This document shows positions 17,639 to 26,063 of a stretch of DNA of 64,000 bases, piece by piece. The stretch comes from Paenibacillaceae bacterium. GTDB lineage: Bacteria; Bacillota; Clostridia; Lachnospirales; Lachnospiraceae. The notes under the pieces are model-generated. The model was not told the origin of the DNA and did not search any database. It saw only the letters and a list, made by a program, of their open reading frames with translations. Location of the stretch: NCBI GenBank assembly GCA_015057705.1, contig SVDU01000002.1, forward strand, positions 124,001 through 188,000. Direction: 5' to 3'. A program made the position numbers and the translations under genes. Each line of letters starts with the position of its first letter. The first letter of the stretch is position 1.

Positions 17639-17674
17639 TTCATCAAAAAGGTTATCAAAAACTGTATTATACAA

Positions 17675-18469
17675 TTAAACCGGTAAATATGTAATCACCA
17701 TACCTCCTATGATCAGGCTCGCCATATTGGCCGTTATTACATATAACGCTACACGTCTTTTCCTGAATTCTTTCACAAAGGTTAGAAATGCAGTCAGTTC
17801 TGCTGCAAGCACCACAATCTCACAAAACAGATAACCAAATATCCAGTAATTACCTAAATCAGGTCCTGTAAGCATTGCATTAAGCCCTGCCTGGGTAATC
17901 AGATTGACTGCTGTAAAGACCAGCCAGCTTCTTTTTTGCCTGAATCCAAAAAGCAGAAAAATAATTCCCTCAATAAGCATTGTCAGGAGAACCCGCATTA
18001 CCACCAGAGCAGGAACCCGCAACGGAGCCTGACCTAATGTAAGGGTCTCCGTTTCCATATCAAGTGTCAAAATATTACTATATCTTTCAAATGTTTCTTC
18101 AGGTAAAGCACATTGAAAACTTTTTTTATTACTTTGTACCACCAGCACTGCATCCTTTAAATCCTTAACCTGGGGTGATGAGTGGGTGTAATAGAGCCTG
18201 TAATACTTTTCCCAACCTTTTTTTCCCCCTTCTACCACTCTTAAGTCTGTAACATCATGATTGGACATTTTTAAGGATAAAGATATCTTCTCTGGAGAGT
18301 TTAATACGATTATGGTAAAACCCGGCGGTTCCGCTGAGTTGGCGAACGCTGTTGAATAATAGCAGATACATAACAGGTGAACAATAAGAATGAGGATGCA
18401 GATACTACTTCTATGACTGATACTCCTCCCTCTTATAAAAAAAACAGCCCCACCTTTATACACATTCAT
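17675..18469 (-). CDS. Membrane protein with signal peptide and four C-terminal helices, unknown function
   Basis: The ATG at 18469 behind AAAGGGGGAAAGAG gives 264 residues. A hydrophobic signal segment (about residues 22-42) precedes an extracytoplasmic domain of about 100 residues beginning ANSAEPPGFTIIV, and then four membrane segments follow (about 150-260). I do not know a named family. Its ribosome site is very similar to that of the preceding lipoprotein gene. It is divergent from the lanF-like gene, with 123 bases between them. Confidence 0.75.
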   Translation of the reverse strand: MNVYKGGAVFFIRGRSISHRSSICILILIVHLLCICYYSTAFANSAEPPGFTIIVLNSPEKISLSLKMSNHDVTDLRVVEGGKKGWEKYYRLYYTHSSPQVKDLKDAVLVVQSNKKSFQCALPEETFERYSNILTLDMETETLTLGQAPLRVPALVVMRVLLTMLIEGIIFLLFGFRQKRSWLVFTAVNLITQAGLNAMLTGPDLGNYWIFGYLFCEIVVLAAELTAFLTFVKEFRKRRVALYVITANMASLIIGGMVITYLPV

Positions 18470-18592
18470 TTCTCTTTCCCCCTTCAATTTTGTTGTAATT
18501 ATAACATACAAAGCAGGTATTATTATTCTTCCTTATAAAATCCTTAAAATTAGCTGTTATCATAGCAATATATAGTCAAAAGGAGGTCCCTT

Positions 18593-19348
18593 ATGGAGCG
18601 GAAATGGTACAAAACGGCTGCTGATTTTGAAAAGGAGGATGTTATGATGCACGAGTATATGTTAAAAACAAACCACATTTCAAAAAAATTCAAAAAAACA
18701 TATGCAATTAATGATTTATCAATGTCTGTAAGAAAAAACTCTGTTTATGGATTATTAGGACCTAATGGTGCTGGTAAATCAACATTGCTGAAGATGATTA
18801 CAGGAATTATCACCCCCACTTCCGGGGAAATAATATTTGATAATCACCCCTGGAGCAGAAAAGATCTGTTAAGGATTGGTTCCCTCATTGAATCACCTCC
18901 TTTGTATGAAAATTTAACAGCATTTGAAAATTTAAAAGTTCGGGCAACTCTTTTGGGAATCTCATCCGATAAATGCATGGAGGTTTTGGAAAGAATGGAC
19001 TTAATGGATACGGAAAATAAGCAGATAGCTAATTTTTCATTGGGAATGAAGCAAAGGCTGGGGATTGCATTAGCACTTTTAAATGACCCTGAATTATTAG
19101 TCTTAGATGAGCCTACCAATGGGCTTGATCCGTTCGGAATGGAAGATTTAAGGAAAATGATCCGGACATTTGCAGTATCCGGGATATCAGTCATTGTATC
19201 AAGTCATATCTTAAGCGAGATACAGCAGGTTGCCGATGACATAGGCATCCTAAATAATGGGTCACTTCTGTATCAGGATAAAATTGATGCCAATGAGAAT
19301 CTGGAACAATTGTTTATGGATATTATAAGAAAGGAGCGTGCTTCCTGA
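18593..19348 (+). CDS. Lantibiotic immunity-type ABC transporter ATPase (LanF/BcrA-like)
   Basis: The ATPase has Walker A LLGPNGAGKST, signature FSLGMKQRLGIALAL and Walker B LLVLDEPTNGLDP. Two in-frame starts, ATG 18593 and ATG 18644, each have a near-perfect AAGGAGG site; family members usually begin close to the second, so 234 residues may be the real length. It is followed without gap by two permease genes, the order lanF-lanE-lanG that expels the producer's own lantibiotic from the membrane. Confidence 0.9.
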   Translation: MERKWYKTAADFEKEDVMMHEYMLKTNHISKKFKKTYAINDLSMSVRKNSVYGLLGPNGAGKSTLLKMITGIITPTSGEIIFDNHPWSRKDLLRIGSLIESPPLYENLTAFENLKVRATLLGISSDKCMEVLERMDLMDTENKQIANFSLGMKQRLGIALALLNDPELLVLDEPTNGLDPFGMEDLRKMIRTFAVSGISVIVSSHILSEIQQVADDIGILNNGSLLYQDKIDANENLEQLFMDIIRKERAS

Positions 19349-20109
19349 TGTTACAAACCTATCTGGCAGCCGAAAACTTAAAATTTAAACGAACCCTGTT
19401 TCGGAAACTTATTTTATACATTCCGGCAGCCTTAATTTTAATAGCAGTTATATTTTTATCTGTGGGGATTGGTTTAGGTGGTTTTTCAGCCTCCATCGTC
19501 TGTAATTGGTGTGTGCCCATTGCATCTTTATCTATTGTGATATTATGCCACTTAGTAAATAATAAGGAACAAAAACACAATTACCGGACTATATACAGCT
19601 TGCCTATAGACTTGAAAAATACATTTATTTCTAAAACAATTTTAATAGCACTTAATCTTTTGCTGATATCATTATTACTTTCATTGATATCTATTATTTC
19701 AGAGTATATGATGTCAGGTGTCTTAAGTGCATTTAAACATACCGGATCTTATGTTTTAGGATACTGCTTATTATGGGTAACTTTATTATGGCAGATCCCT
19801 TTCTGCCTGTTTTTGGATCAAAAGGCCGGATTCGTTGGTTCTATGATTATTAACCTGATTTTTACTGGACTTGGTGGTTTGTTTCTTTCTCTTTCGCCTA
19901 TATTTTGGTTTATTCCATATAGCTGGACCGCCAGATTTATGATTTCCTTATTCGGAGTATTGCCAAATGGATTATTAGTACAGGGAGGTTCAAGACAGAT
20001 TCTGAGTTTGGGTCAGAGTTCACTGCTGGTGGTAGTAAGCATGCTCACTGCAGTGGTTCTTACATTTTTATTTGCACACTGGTACAGAGGGCGGGTGTAT
20101 CGAAATTGA
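19348..20109 (+). CDS. Lantibiotic immunity ABC transporter permease (LanE/MutE-like)
   Basis: This 253-residue protein has six hydrophobic segments and resembles the ABC-2-type permeases of lantibiotic self-protection transporters. Its ATG overlaps the ATPase stop by one base, implying coupled translation. It would form a dimeric channel with the next permease. Substrate is inferred from the lanthipeptide genes at 22992-29452. Confidence 0.85.
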   Translation: MLQTYLAAENLKFKRTLFRKLILYIPAALILIAVIFLSVGIGLGGFSASIVCNWCVPIASLSIVILCHLVNNKEQKHNYRTIYSLPIDLKNTFISKTILIALNLLLISLLLSLISIISEYMMSGVLSAFKHTGSYVLGYCLLWVTLLWQIPFCLFLDQKAGFVGSMIINLIFTGLGGLFLSLSPIFWFIPYSWTARFMISLFGVLPNGLLVQGGSRQILSLGQSSLLVVVSMLTAVVLTFLFAHWYRGRVYRN

Positions 20110-20837
20110 CAATTGCAAGAGAGTTTTTCTCTAACTTTACAAAAATAAAACGAACTCCGCTTTTACTATTACATCTGCTGCCTCCTGTGATAATCACAAC
20201 CTTATTTTTAGTTTATTACAATTCTGGTGGATACCGCCTTTTTTCTGATGTTCGGCAGTTTTTCATTTTGTTACAAATCTGCTATCCTATGTTTGTTAGT
20301 TTTGTTGTACCAATTTTTATTAATTTAGACCGAAATATCAGCAATGTTCAAAATGCTCTGGGGATTGTGGGATCAAGAAGAAGTGCTTATCTTGGTAAAT
20401 TATTGTTTCTGCTGTTCCTGTCTGCCACAAGTATCATACTATACGAGCTATGCTTCTATATTGGAGTGAATTTTTTTCTAAATATGAACGTTATGGACTT
20501 TGATTCCTATATTTTCGTATTCTGCTCTTTTTTATTAAGTAACTTGTTTTTATATTTTATACATGTACCAATTGCATTTAAATTTGGTTTCAGTGTCTCC
20601 GTTTTATCAGGAATAGCAGGTACAATTTTAGCCGGTTACTATGAAAATTACATTGGTGATAAAATCTGGCCGGCTATTCCCTGGGAATGGGGTATACGGT
20701 TTTTAAAAGATTATTTTGACCTGACCAGTGGATCGGTTATTCCTGGAGTGATTTCTCTGATTATTATTACTTCGGTTGTTCTGGTTCTCACAATATTATG
20801 GTATAGTAGATGGGAAGGCAGAATTATACAAGAGTAA
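20106..20837 (+). CDS. Lantibiotic immunity ABC transporter permease (LanG/MutG-like)
   Basis: This 243-residue protein also has about six membrane segments. Its TTG start at 20106 overlaps the end of the previous gene by four bases and has only a weak ribosome site, so translation is probably coupled. With the LanF- and LanE-like proteins it completes an ABC-2 exporter of the nisin/subtilin immunity type. Confidence 0.83.
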   Translation: MTIAREFFSNFTKIKRTPLLLLHLLPPVIITTLFLVYYNSGGYRLFSDVRQFFILLQICYPMFVSFVVPIFINLDRNISNVQNALGIVGSRRSAYLGKLLFLLFLSATSIILYELCFYIGVNFFLNMNVMDFDSYIFVFCSFLLSNLFLYFIHVPIAFKFGFSVSVLSGIAGTILAGYYENYIGDKIWPAIPWEWGIRFLKDYFDLTSGSVIPGVISLIIITSVVLVLTILWYSRWEGRIIQE

Positions 20838-20854
20838 GATTAGGAGGATAGTCT

Positions 20855-21529
20855 ATGCCAAAACTGTTAGTCATCGACGATGACCTGGATATGCTGGCTC
20901 TGGTACGCACTGCTCTGGAAAAAGAAGGTTACCAGGTGGACACTGAAGCAAATGCAGCCTCCTTACAGCCCGCCAGATGCCGATTATACGATCTTTTGCT
21001 TCTTGACGTAATGATGCCCGGCGAGGATGGATTTTCTTTCTGCAGGCGGATCCGTACCGAAGTGGATTGCCCTATCCTGTTTTTAACCGCCAAGGCAGAA
21101 GATTCGGCTCTCGTCCAGGGCTTTGGCCTGGGAGCAGATGATTACATTAAAAAGCCTTTCAGTATTGCAGAGCTACGTGCCCGGGTAGGGGCCCATCTTC
21201 GGAGGGAAGTGCGTCAGCCTACCCACATACTTAAGCGAGGCAGCGTCCGCTTCGATATACAGGCAAAAACGGCATTTGCTGGTGAACACACACTGTCCTT
21301 TACCAAGGGCGAATATGCGATCTGTGAACATCTGGCACTTCACGCCGGACAGGTGTTTACCAAAGAACAATTATACGAAGCCGTTTTCGGCTTTGACGCA
21401 GAGGGAGATCCGTCCGCTGTTGCAGAGCACATTAAAAATATCCGTGCCAAGCTGAAAGCCCACGGCATCAGTCCTATCGATACAATCTGGGGGGTGGGTT
21501 ACAAATGGCAAAAAAACGAAGAACTGTAA
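20855..21529 (+). CDS. OmpR-family response regulator of the lantibiotic cluster (LanR-like)
   Basis: This 224-residue regulator has a receiver domain (phospho-acceptor Asp51 in LLLDVMMPG, LTAK, and the KKPF lysine) and a winged-helix DNA-binding domain (TKGEYAICEHL to GVGYKW). An AGGAGG site precedes the ATG, 17 bases after the permease gene. It overlaps the kinase gene by 25 bases. By analogy with NisR/SpaR it probably activates the minus-strand biosynthetic genes; a repeat upstream of the precursor gene is a candidate site. Confidence 0.9.
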   Translation: MPKLLVIDDDLDMLALVRTALEKEGYQVDTEANAASLQPARCRLYDLLLLDVMMPGEDGFSFCRRIRTEVDCPILFLTAKAEDSALVQGFGLGADDYIKKPFSIAELRARVGAHLRREVRQPTHILKRGSVRFDIQAKTAFAGEHTLSFTKGEYAICEHLALHAGQVFTKEQLYEAVFGFDAEGDPSAVAEHIKNIRAKLKAHGISPIDTIWGVGYKWQKNEEL

Positions 21530-22833
21530 GTCTATCCTTTGTCCTTTTACGCTTTGGCATCATCATGGTTGGCTGCATGCTATTATGCTGCCTGTTATGG
21601 TATGGATTGTTTATCCGGCTTGTAAACGCCGGCTTTTTCTATAATGCTTATACTTCCAGCGAACAGGTAGAGAAAATGCTGGCTGGTGACCCGGAAGCCT
21701 TCGTTTCTCCAGGTGATGATTTTTTGCCAGATTACGCTTTATTTGACCGGAACGGTAAAGTTCTGGAAAGCAACACCAAAGGAAGGAAACTGAAAAAACT
21801 GACCAGTCTCTTATATGAAGACACCTCTAATATGCGTGTTGCCAGACACACTTATGGAGATGGAAGCACGATAATCATTGGATATTATTTCAGATCAGAG
21901 TTTGCTAATCCTGTTCTGCGGAGTACCCTGCCCCCCTTTGAATATATGTGGCTGTCATCACTGGGCGCAGCATTGGTGCTTTGTCTGCTGTTTAACACCC
22001 TGTGGCTTCGTAAGCGTCTTGCTGCCAAGCTAAAGCTGTTTGGCGAGGTTAGCCGGAAGGTAGGTGCACAGGAACTGGATTTTACAATTCCACACGCAGG
22101 AATTCGGGAATACGATCAGGCACTTGATGCAATGGAGCATATGAGAGATGCTTTGTACAATTCCCTGTCTTCCCAGTGGGCGGCACAGCAGGAACGGGAA
22201 GCAGAAATAGCCGCGCTGGCCCATGATTTAAAAACTCCACTCACCCTGGTGGGAGGTAATGCTGAGCTGCTGCTTGATGAAGAACTCCCTGAAAGCAGTC
22301 GTAGAATGGTGGAAACAATTGCATCCAGTAATGAACGTGCCAGGCAGTATGTAACAAGTTTTCTTGAAGCCTCGGCAGGTGAGGAGGAGGCTTTTAAAAA
22401 CGCCAGCCTGAGCGCTCTGTTTGAACAACTGCTTTTTAACACTACGGCTATTGCAGAAGCAAGGGGCGTATGCATGAAAGTCCAGAACAGCCTTAACGGT
22501 TCAGCAAACGTTCAAAAAGATCGTCTGCTTCGTGCCCTTGGAAATTTAGTACAAAATGCCATAGAACATTCACCAGTTGGTGGAAACGTATATTTGACAG
22601 GGAGTATGGCAGATGGCGGCTGGCAGGTGACTGTATGTGATGATGGCCCTGGATTTAGTAAGGCGGCTTTACAACATGCAACGGAACGACTGTGGCGTGG
22701 AGATACCGCCCGTGGTGCAGACGGCCATAATGGTCTCGGTCTCTGGTTTGCCGCACAGGTAGTCAAAACCCACGAAGGTCAGCTTTATCTAAGTAACAGT
22801 AAGTCCGGAGGGGTTGTTACAATTAAATTCTGA
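21505..22833 (+). CDS. Sensor histidine kinase of the lantibiotic cluster (LanK-like)
   Basis: This 442-residue kinase has two membrane segments (about residues 10-35 and 150-170) enclosing a roughly 115-residue extracellular domain, then a HAMP-like linker, the histidine box LAHDLKTPLTLVGG and ATPase boxes NLVQNAIEHS, DDGPGF and GLGLWFAAQ. In nisin-type systems such a kinase senses the mature peptide outside the cell. The gene ends at the convergent terminators that separate it from the cyclase gene. Confidence 0.9.
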   Translation: MAKKRRTVSLSFVLLRFGIIMVGCMLLCCLLWYGLFIRLVNAGFFYNAYTSSEQVEKMLAGDPEAFVSPGDDFLPDYALFDRNGKVLESNTKGRKLKKLTSLLYEDTSNMRVARHTYGDGSTIIIGYYFRSEFANPVLRSTLPPFEYMWLSSLGAALVLCLLFNTLWLRKRLAAKLKLFGEVSRKVGAQELDFTIPHAGIREYDQALDAMEHMRDALYNSLSSQWAAQQEREAEIAALAHDLKTPLTLVGGNAELLLDEELPESSRRMVETIASSNERARQYVTSFLEASAGEEEAFKNASLSALFEQLLFNTTAIAEARGVCMKVQNSLNGSANVQKDRLLRALGNLVQNAIEHSPVGGNVYLTGSMADGGWQVTVCDDGPGFSKAALQHATERLWRGDTARGADGHNGLGLWFAAQVVKTHEGQLYLSNSKSGGVVTIKF

Positions 22834-22884
22834 GAGGGTGTCGCAAAATCACTAAAACTAAGTGATGGAGCGATACCCTCTTTC
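22834..22884. terminator. Convergent hairpin after the kinase gene
   Basis: GAGGGTGTCGC and GCGATACCCTC pair with one wobble, with an inner ATCACT/AGTGAT stem; CTTTCC follows. It begins directly after the kinase stop. Confidence 0.65.
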
Positions 22885-22923
22885 CATAAGGGGCAAATCC
22901 CCCTAATTTCAGTAAAAAAATAA

Positions 22924-22978
22924 AGCTATTGCTCCAATAAATTATTCATCTATTTTTGCAATAGCTCTCTTTTTTACA
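22924..22978. terminator. Bidirectional terminator after the cyclase gene
   Basis: AGCTATTGC and GCAATAGCT form a 9-bp stem with a long A/T-rich loop, flanked by A-runs on the left and CTCTTTTTT on the right. It ends the minus-strand lanthipeptide operon 14 bases after the cyclase stop. Confidence 0.7.
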
Positions 22979-22991
22979 ATTATGAAATTTT

Positions 22992-24263
22992 CTATAATAA
23001 AAATATGGAATCCCATTGTGTTTTAACGGGTTGATAGCAAGATAAAATAGTCAGGATCACTCCACTGGTTCCTGTTAAGAGTCCTATTTCATCCTTATTT
23101 ACGATATGTCCTTCCTCTATTTCTGTATCTTTAAATCCAAACGGATATTGATCACTGTAGGATTCCAGTAAATGATCCATTATCTTCATATACACTTCAT
23201 AAAAGAAGTCATCATCTGTGTATTCATAGAATTTTCTGGTCAGGCAGCACAAACCAGAAAGACCGTGACAAAAAGTAGGTGAGATAACCTGCCGCATTCT
23301 TTTTAAAGATAATTTCATACTATCAATCGCAAGCTTACCCATTTCATTATTATTAAGGATCTTGGAAGCAATCAATAATGAATACGCCACACCTGGAGTA
23401 CCATAACACCACGCATCTCTGGATGGTACTGCTTCCTCCTGTTCCATCCCTAATATTTTTTGAGTTTCCCAAAAATTATCATCACTGTCTTTTATACAGC
23501 TGTTAAAAATAAATTCTGACAGATATTTTATTGCTTCCAGCTGGTCTTGTACATATATTCCTGATTCATAGGACTTACATAATATTAAAAGTATGCCAGG
23601 TATCCCGTGTGCAACCCCTAAATTTATATATCGTATCTCTGGACTATTTTCCAGAGGAAACAATTGACTCTCATCTGACCGGATGGCAAACCGGGGGATA
23701 TTGTCGTCCCCTGCTTTACAAATATCCGTTAAATATTGCAAAATGTGCAACAAAGTCTCTTTCACATCCGGCTGGGATTTAAAATTTAACAGATAATTGG
23801 CTGTACCGGTTAATCCATACATAATATCATAAAATAGTTCGTTTAAAGGAAGTTCTTTGTACTTTATAATATTACTTTCCGCGATATCAACAATATACTC
23901 GTTTAGACTCTTTATAAACGATTGATACCGTTTCCCATGATCTGACATACAATGTGCAGCAAACCCCACTCCGCATAGCCCATCAAACAGGGAGATATCA
24001 TAGATGTTGTTTTTTCCCATATAGTCGTTTATGATCTCCAGATATTTATGGGCATAATGATCAAAACCATAATCTGGGTAATTTAATTGAAGTTCCGAAA
24101 ATAATATACATAATGCGGGATACGATACTGCTACTGAAGTACATCGATACTCAGTGTTATTTGAAGCAAATATCTTCTGAACATAATCTGTGTCGGATAA
24201 CTTTTTTGATATATTTATTATGAAATTATCCAGTTTACGTTTTTTTTCATTCGGTAAATTCAT
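22992..24263 (-). CDS. lanC: Lanthionine synthetase cyclase LanC
   Basis: This 423-residue protein is a LanC-type cyclase, which adds cysteine thiols to dehydroalanine or dehydrobutyrine to close lanthionine rings. The zinc ligands are visible: Cys in DAWCYGTPG (about residue 285) and Cys-His in PTFCHGLSG (about residue 335); GLTG- and LTGTSG-type glycine turns of the alpha-toroid repeats are also present. Length matches NisC/SpaC. A GGAGG site precedes the ATG two bases after the transporter stop. It is the last gene of the minus-strand operon. Confidence 0.95.
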   Translation of the reverse strand: MNLPNEKKRKLDNFIINISKKLSDTDYVQKIFASNNTEYRCTSVAVSYPALCILFSELQLNYPDYGFDHYAHKYLEIINDYMGKNNIYDISLFDGLCGVGFAAHCMSDHGKRYQSFIKSLNEYIVDIAESNIIKYKELPLNELFYDIMYGLTGTANYLLNFKSQPDVKETLLHILQYLTDICKAGDDNIPRFAIRSDESQLFPLENSPEIRYINLGVAHGIPGILLILCKSYESGIYVQDQLEAIKYLSEFIFNSCIKDSDDNFWETQKILGMEQEEAVPSRDAWCYGTPGVAYSLLIASKILNNNEMGKLAIDSMKLSLKRMRQVISPTFCHGLSGLCCLTRKFYEYTDDDFFYEVYMKIMDHLLESYSDQYPFGFKDTEIEEGHIVNKDEIGLLTGTSGVILTILSCYQPVKTQWDSIFLL

Positions 24264-24265
24264 AA

Positions 24266-26062
24266 TCAGCCTCCATTTTGGGGTATATCGAATTCCAGAT
24301 CGTAAATTTCTTTATAAGAGGGACATGTTTTTAATAATTCCTCATGTGTACCTTCTGCCACAATCTTTCCTTCGTCCAGATAAATTATTTTATCAGCTAA
24401 CATGACATGTGCAATTTTATGAGAAATAAATACACCTATCTTGTTTTTTGTAAGCTCAAAAAATGTGTTCATTATTTTTTTCTCACCCATTTTATCCAGC
24501 GCAGCATTGGGTTCATCTAAAATATACATTTGTGCTTTTTTGAAAAAGCACCTGGCCAGAGCAACTCTCTGCCACTGCCCTCCAGATAACTGTGTTCCAT
24601 CTGAGAACCATTTTCCCAGCTGCTGATTTAAATCAGGAGGAAGAAAGTCTATACCAGCTTCTTCCAGTGACTCTCTTATCTGGGCCTCATTATCGATTTC
24701 ATCAATGTTACCGAATCCTACATTATCCTTTACTGAAAGTTCATACTTACAGTAATCCTGGAATAAGATACCTGTTAATTTATGTAAGCTGTCAATATTA
24801 ACTTTATTTAATGGGATTCCATTCATCTTAATCATATCTTCTTCAACTAAATAATATCCCAGTAATAATTTTATTAAGGTACTTTTACCAGACCCGTTCC
24901 TACCAAACAATGCAACTCTTTGGTTTTTATTAATTTTTATATTGATATTCTGAAGAACTATTTTATCTGTATCCGGATATGCAAATGTCAGATTATTTAT
25001 CTCAATCTGATTTAAATCATTTAGTTTGTATGTTTCTTTACCATTCCCATTTCCAGGCTTATTAAGAAAATTAATCAGTTTTGACATATACAGACTGTTT
25101 TGATTTATGCTGTAAATAATATTCATAATACTGTTAAAGCTATCAAACATCATGTTAATAATTCTTAAAAGTGCAACAGCGTTACCAATTAGGATTTCAC
25201 CTGCAATTACGGAGAATATGATTAAAATCATGAGTACCGCCATACAGATCTGATCAACAAAATCAAATACAACAGATATAATCAGTCGCACCTTGGTGTT
25301 GTATAAGTTTTCATTAATCACACTTTTCTTTAAATCATTATGCCTCTTTATAATATGGCTGGCTAAATTAAAAATTTTAACTTCTTTAAATGATTGATCC
25401 TTTGTAAGTAAAAATTCATAATACCATATACTTCTGGCTTTCTTTGCATTTCTTTCTTCTGTCTGGAATTCTCTTTTACTTATGGATAAATAAAAAATTG
25501 AAAAGGCAAATGCTGGAACAATAATCAGAAATACTGACAATGGCCGCCACATCAGCATAATATAAACAGATGAAAGTATGGTAGTAATTGAAGTCACAAG
25601 TGTCAATGTGGTAGTAAAAATATTATAGGGCCTGAATCCCACCTGGGATAAAATATGCTGCAGCTGATCCTGTATGTCAGAATTTTCAAATTCCTCCAAA
25701 GACATAATGGCGCACTTATCCAATAACCTGTTAATTAATTCATAATCCAGCAGGAATTGGAATTTGGTAAACAAAAATGTTTTAATACTTATAATCATAC
25801 CTGACACTAAACTAATACCAATATAGATTGCTAATATCTTCAGGGAAAGATTTAAGTCTTTGGCTGAAATAGCATTAATCAGGCTTCCAAAAATATTTAC
25901 GGAAATTACAGGAACAATACCCGCGATAATATTAATGATAATGGTCAATACAAATATCAGTTTGCTGGCCTGGAAGAATATTTTAATGGATTTGGGAATC
26001 ACTTTTAGGGAAGATAGCATTTCCTTTACTTCTGAAGTATTTAGTATTTTAAATTTCTGCAT
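24266..26062 (-). CDS. lanT: Lanthipeptide ABC exporter LanT (no protease domain)
   Basis: The fused exporter (about 598 residues from ATG 26062; a GTG at 26074 would overlap the dehydratase gene) has six membrane helices in the first 310 residues and an ATPase with Walker A LFGRNGSGKST, signature LSGGQWQRVALAR and Walker B MYILDEPNAALD. No N-terminal C39 cysteine protease is present, as in NisT/SpaT, so the leader must be cut after export. It sits between the dehydratase and cyclase genes and would export the modified precursor. Confidence 0.93.
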   Translation of the reverse strand: MQKFKILNTSEVKEMLSSLKVIPKSIKIFFQASKLIFVLTIIINIIAGIVPVISVNIFGSLINAISAKDLNLSLKILAIYIGISLVSGMIISIKTFLFTKFQFLLDYELINRLLDKCAIMSLEEFENSDIQDQLQHILSQVGFRPYNIFTTTLTLVTSITTILSSVYIMLMWRPLSVFLIIVPAFAFSIFYLSISKREFQTEERNAKKARSIWYYEFLLTKDQSFKEVKIFNLASHIIKRHNDLKKSVINENLYNTKVRLIISVVFDFVDQICMAVLMILIIFSVIAGEILIGNAVALLRIINMMFDSFNSIMNIIYSINQNSLYMSKLINFLNKPGNGNGKETYKLNDLNQIEINNLTFAYPDTDKIVLQNINIKINKNQRVALFGRNGSGKSTLIKLLLGYYLVEEDMIKMNGIPLNKVNIDSLHKLTGILFQDYCKYELSVKDNVGFGNIDEIDNEAQIRESLEEAGIDFLPPDLNQQLGKWFSDGTQLSGGQWQRVALARCFFKKAQMYILDEPNAALDKMGEKKIMNTFFELTKNKIGVFISHKIAHVMLADKIIYLDEGKIVAEGTHEELLKTCPSYKEIYDLEFDIPQNGG

Positions 26063-26063
26063 A

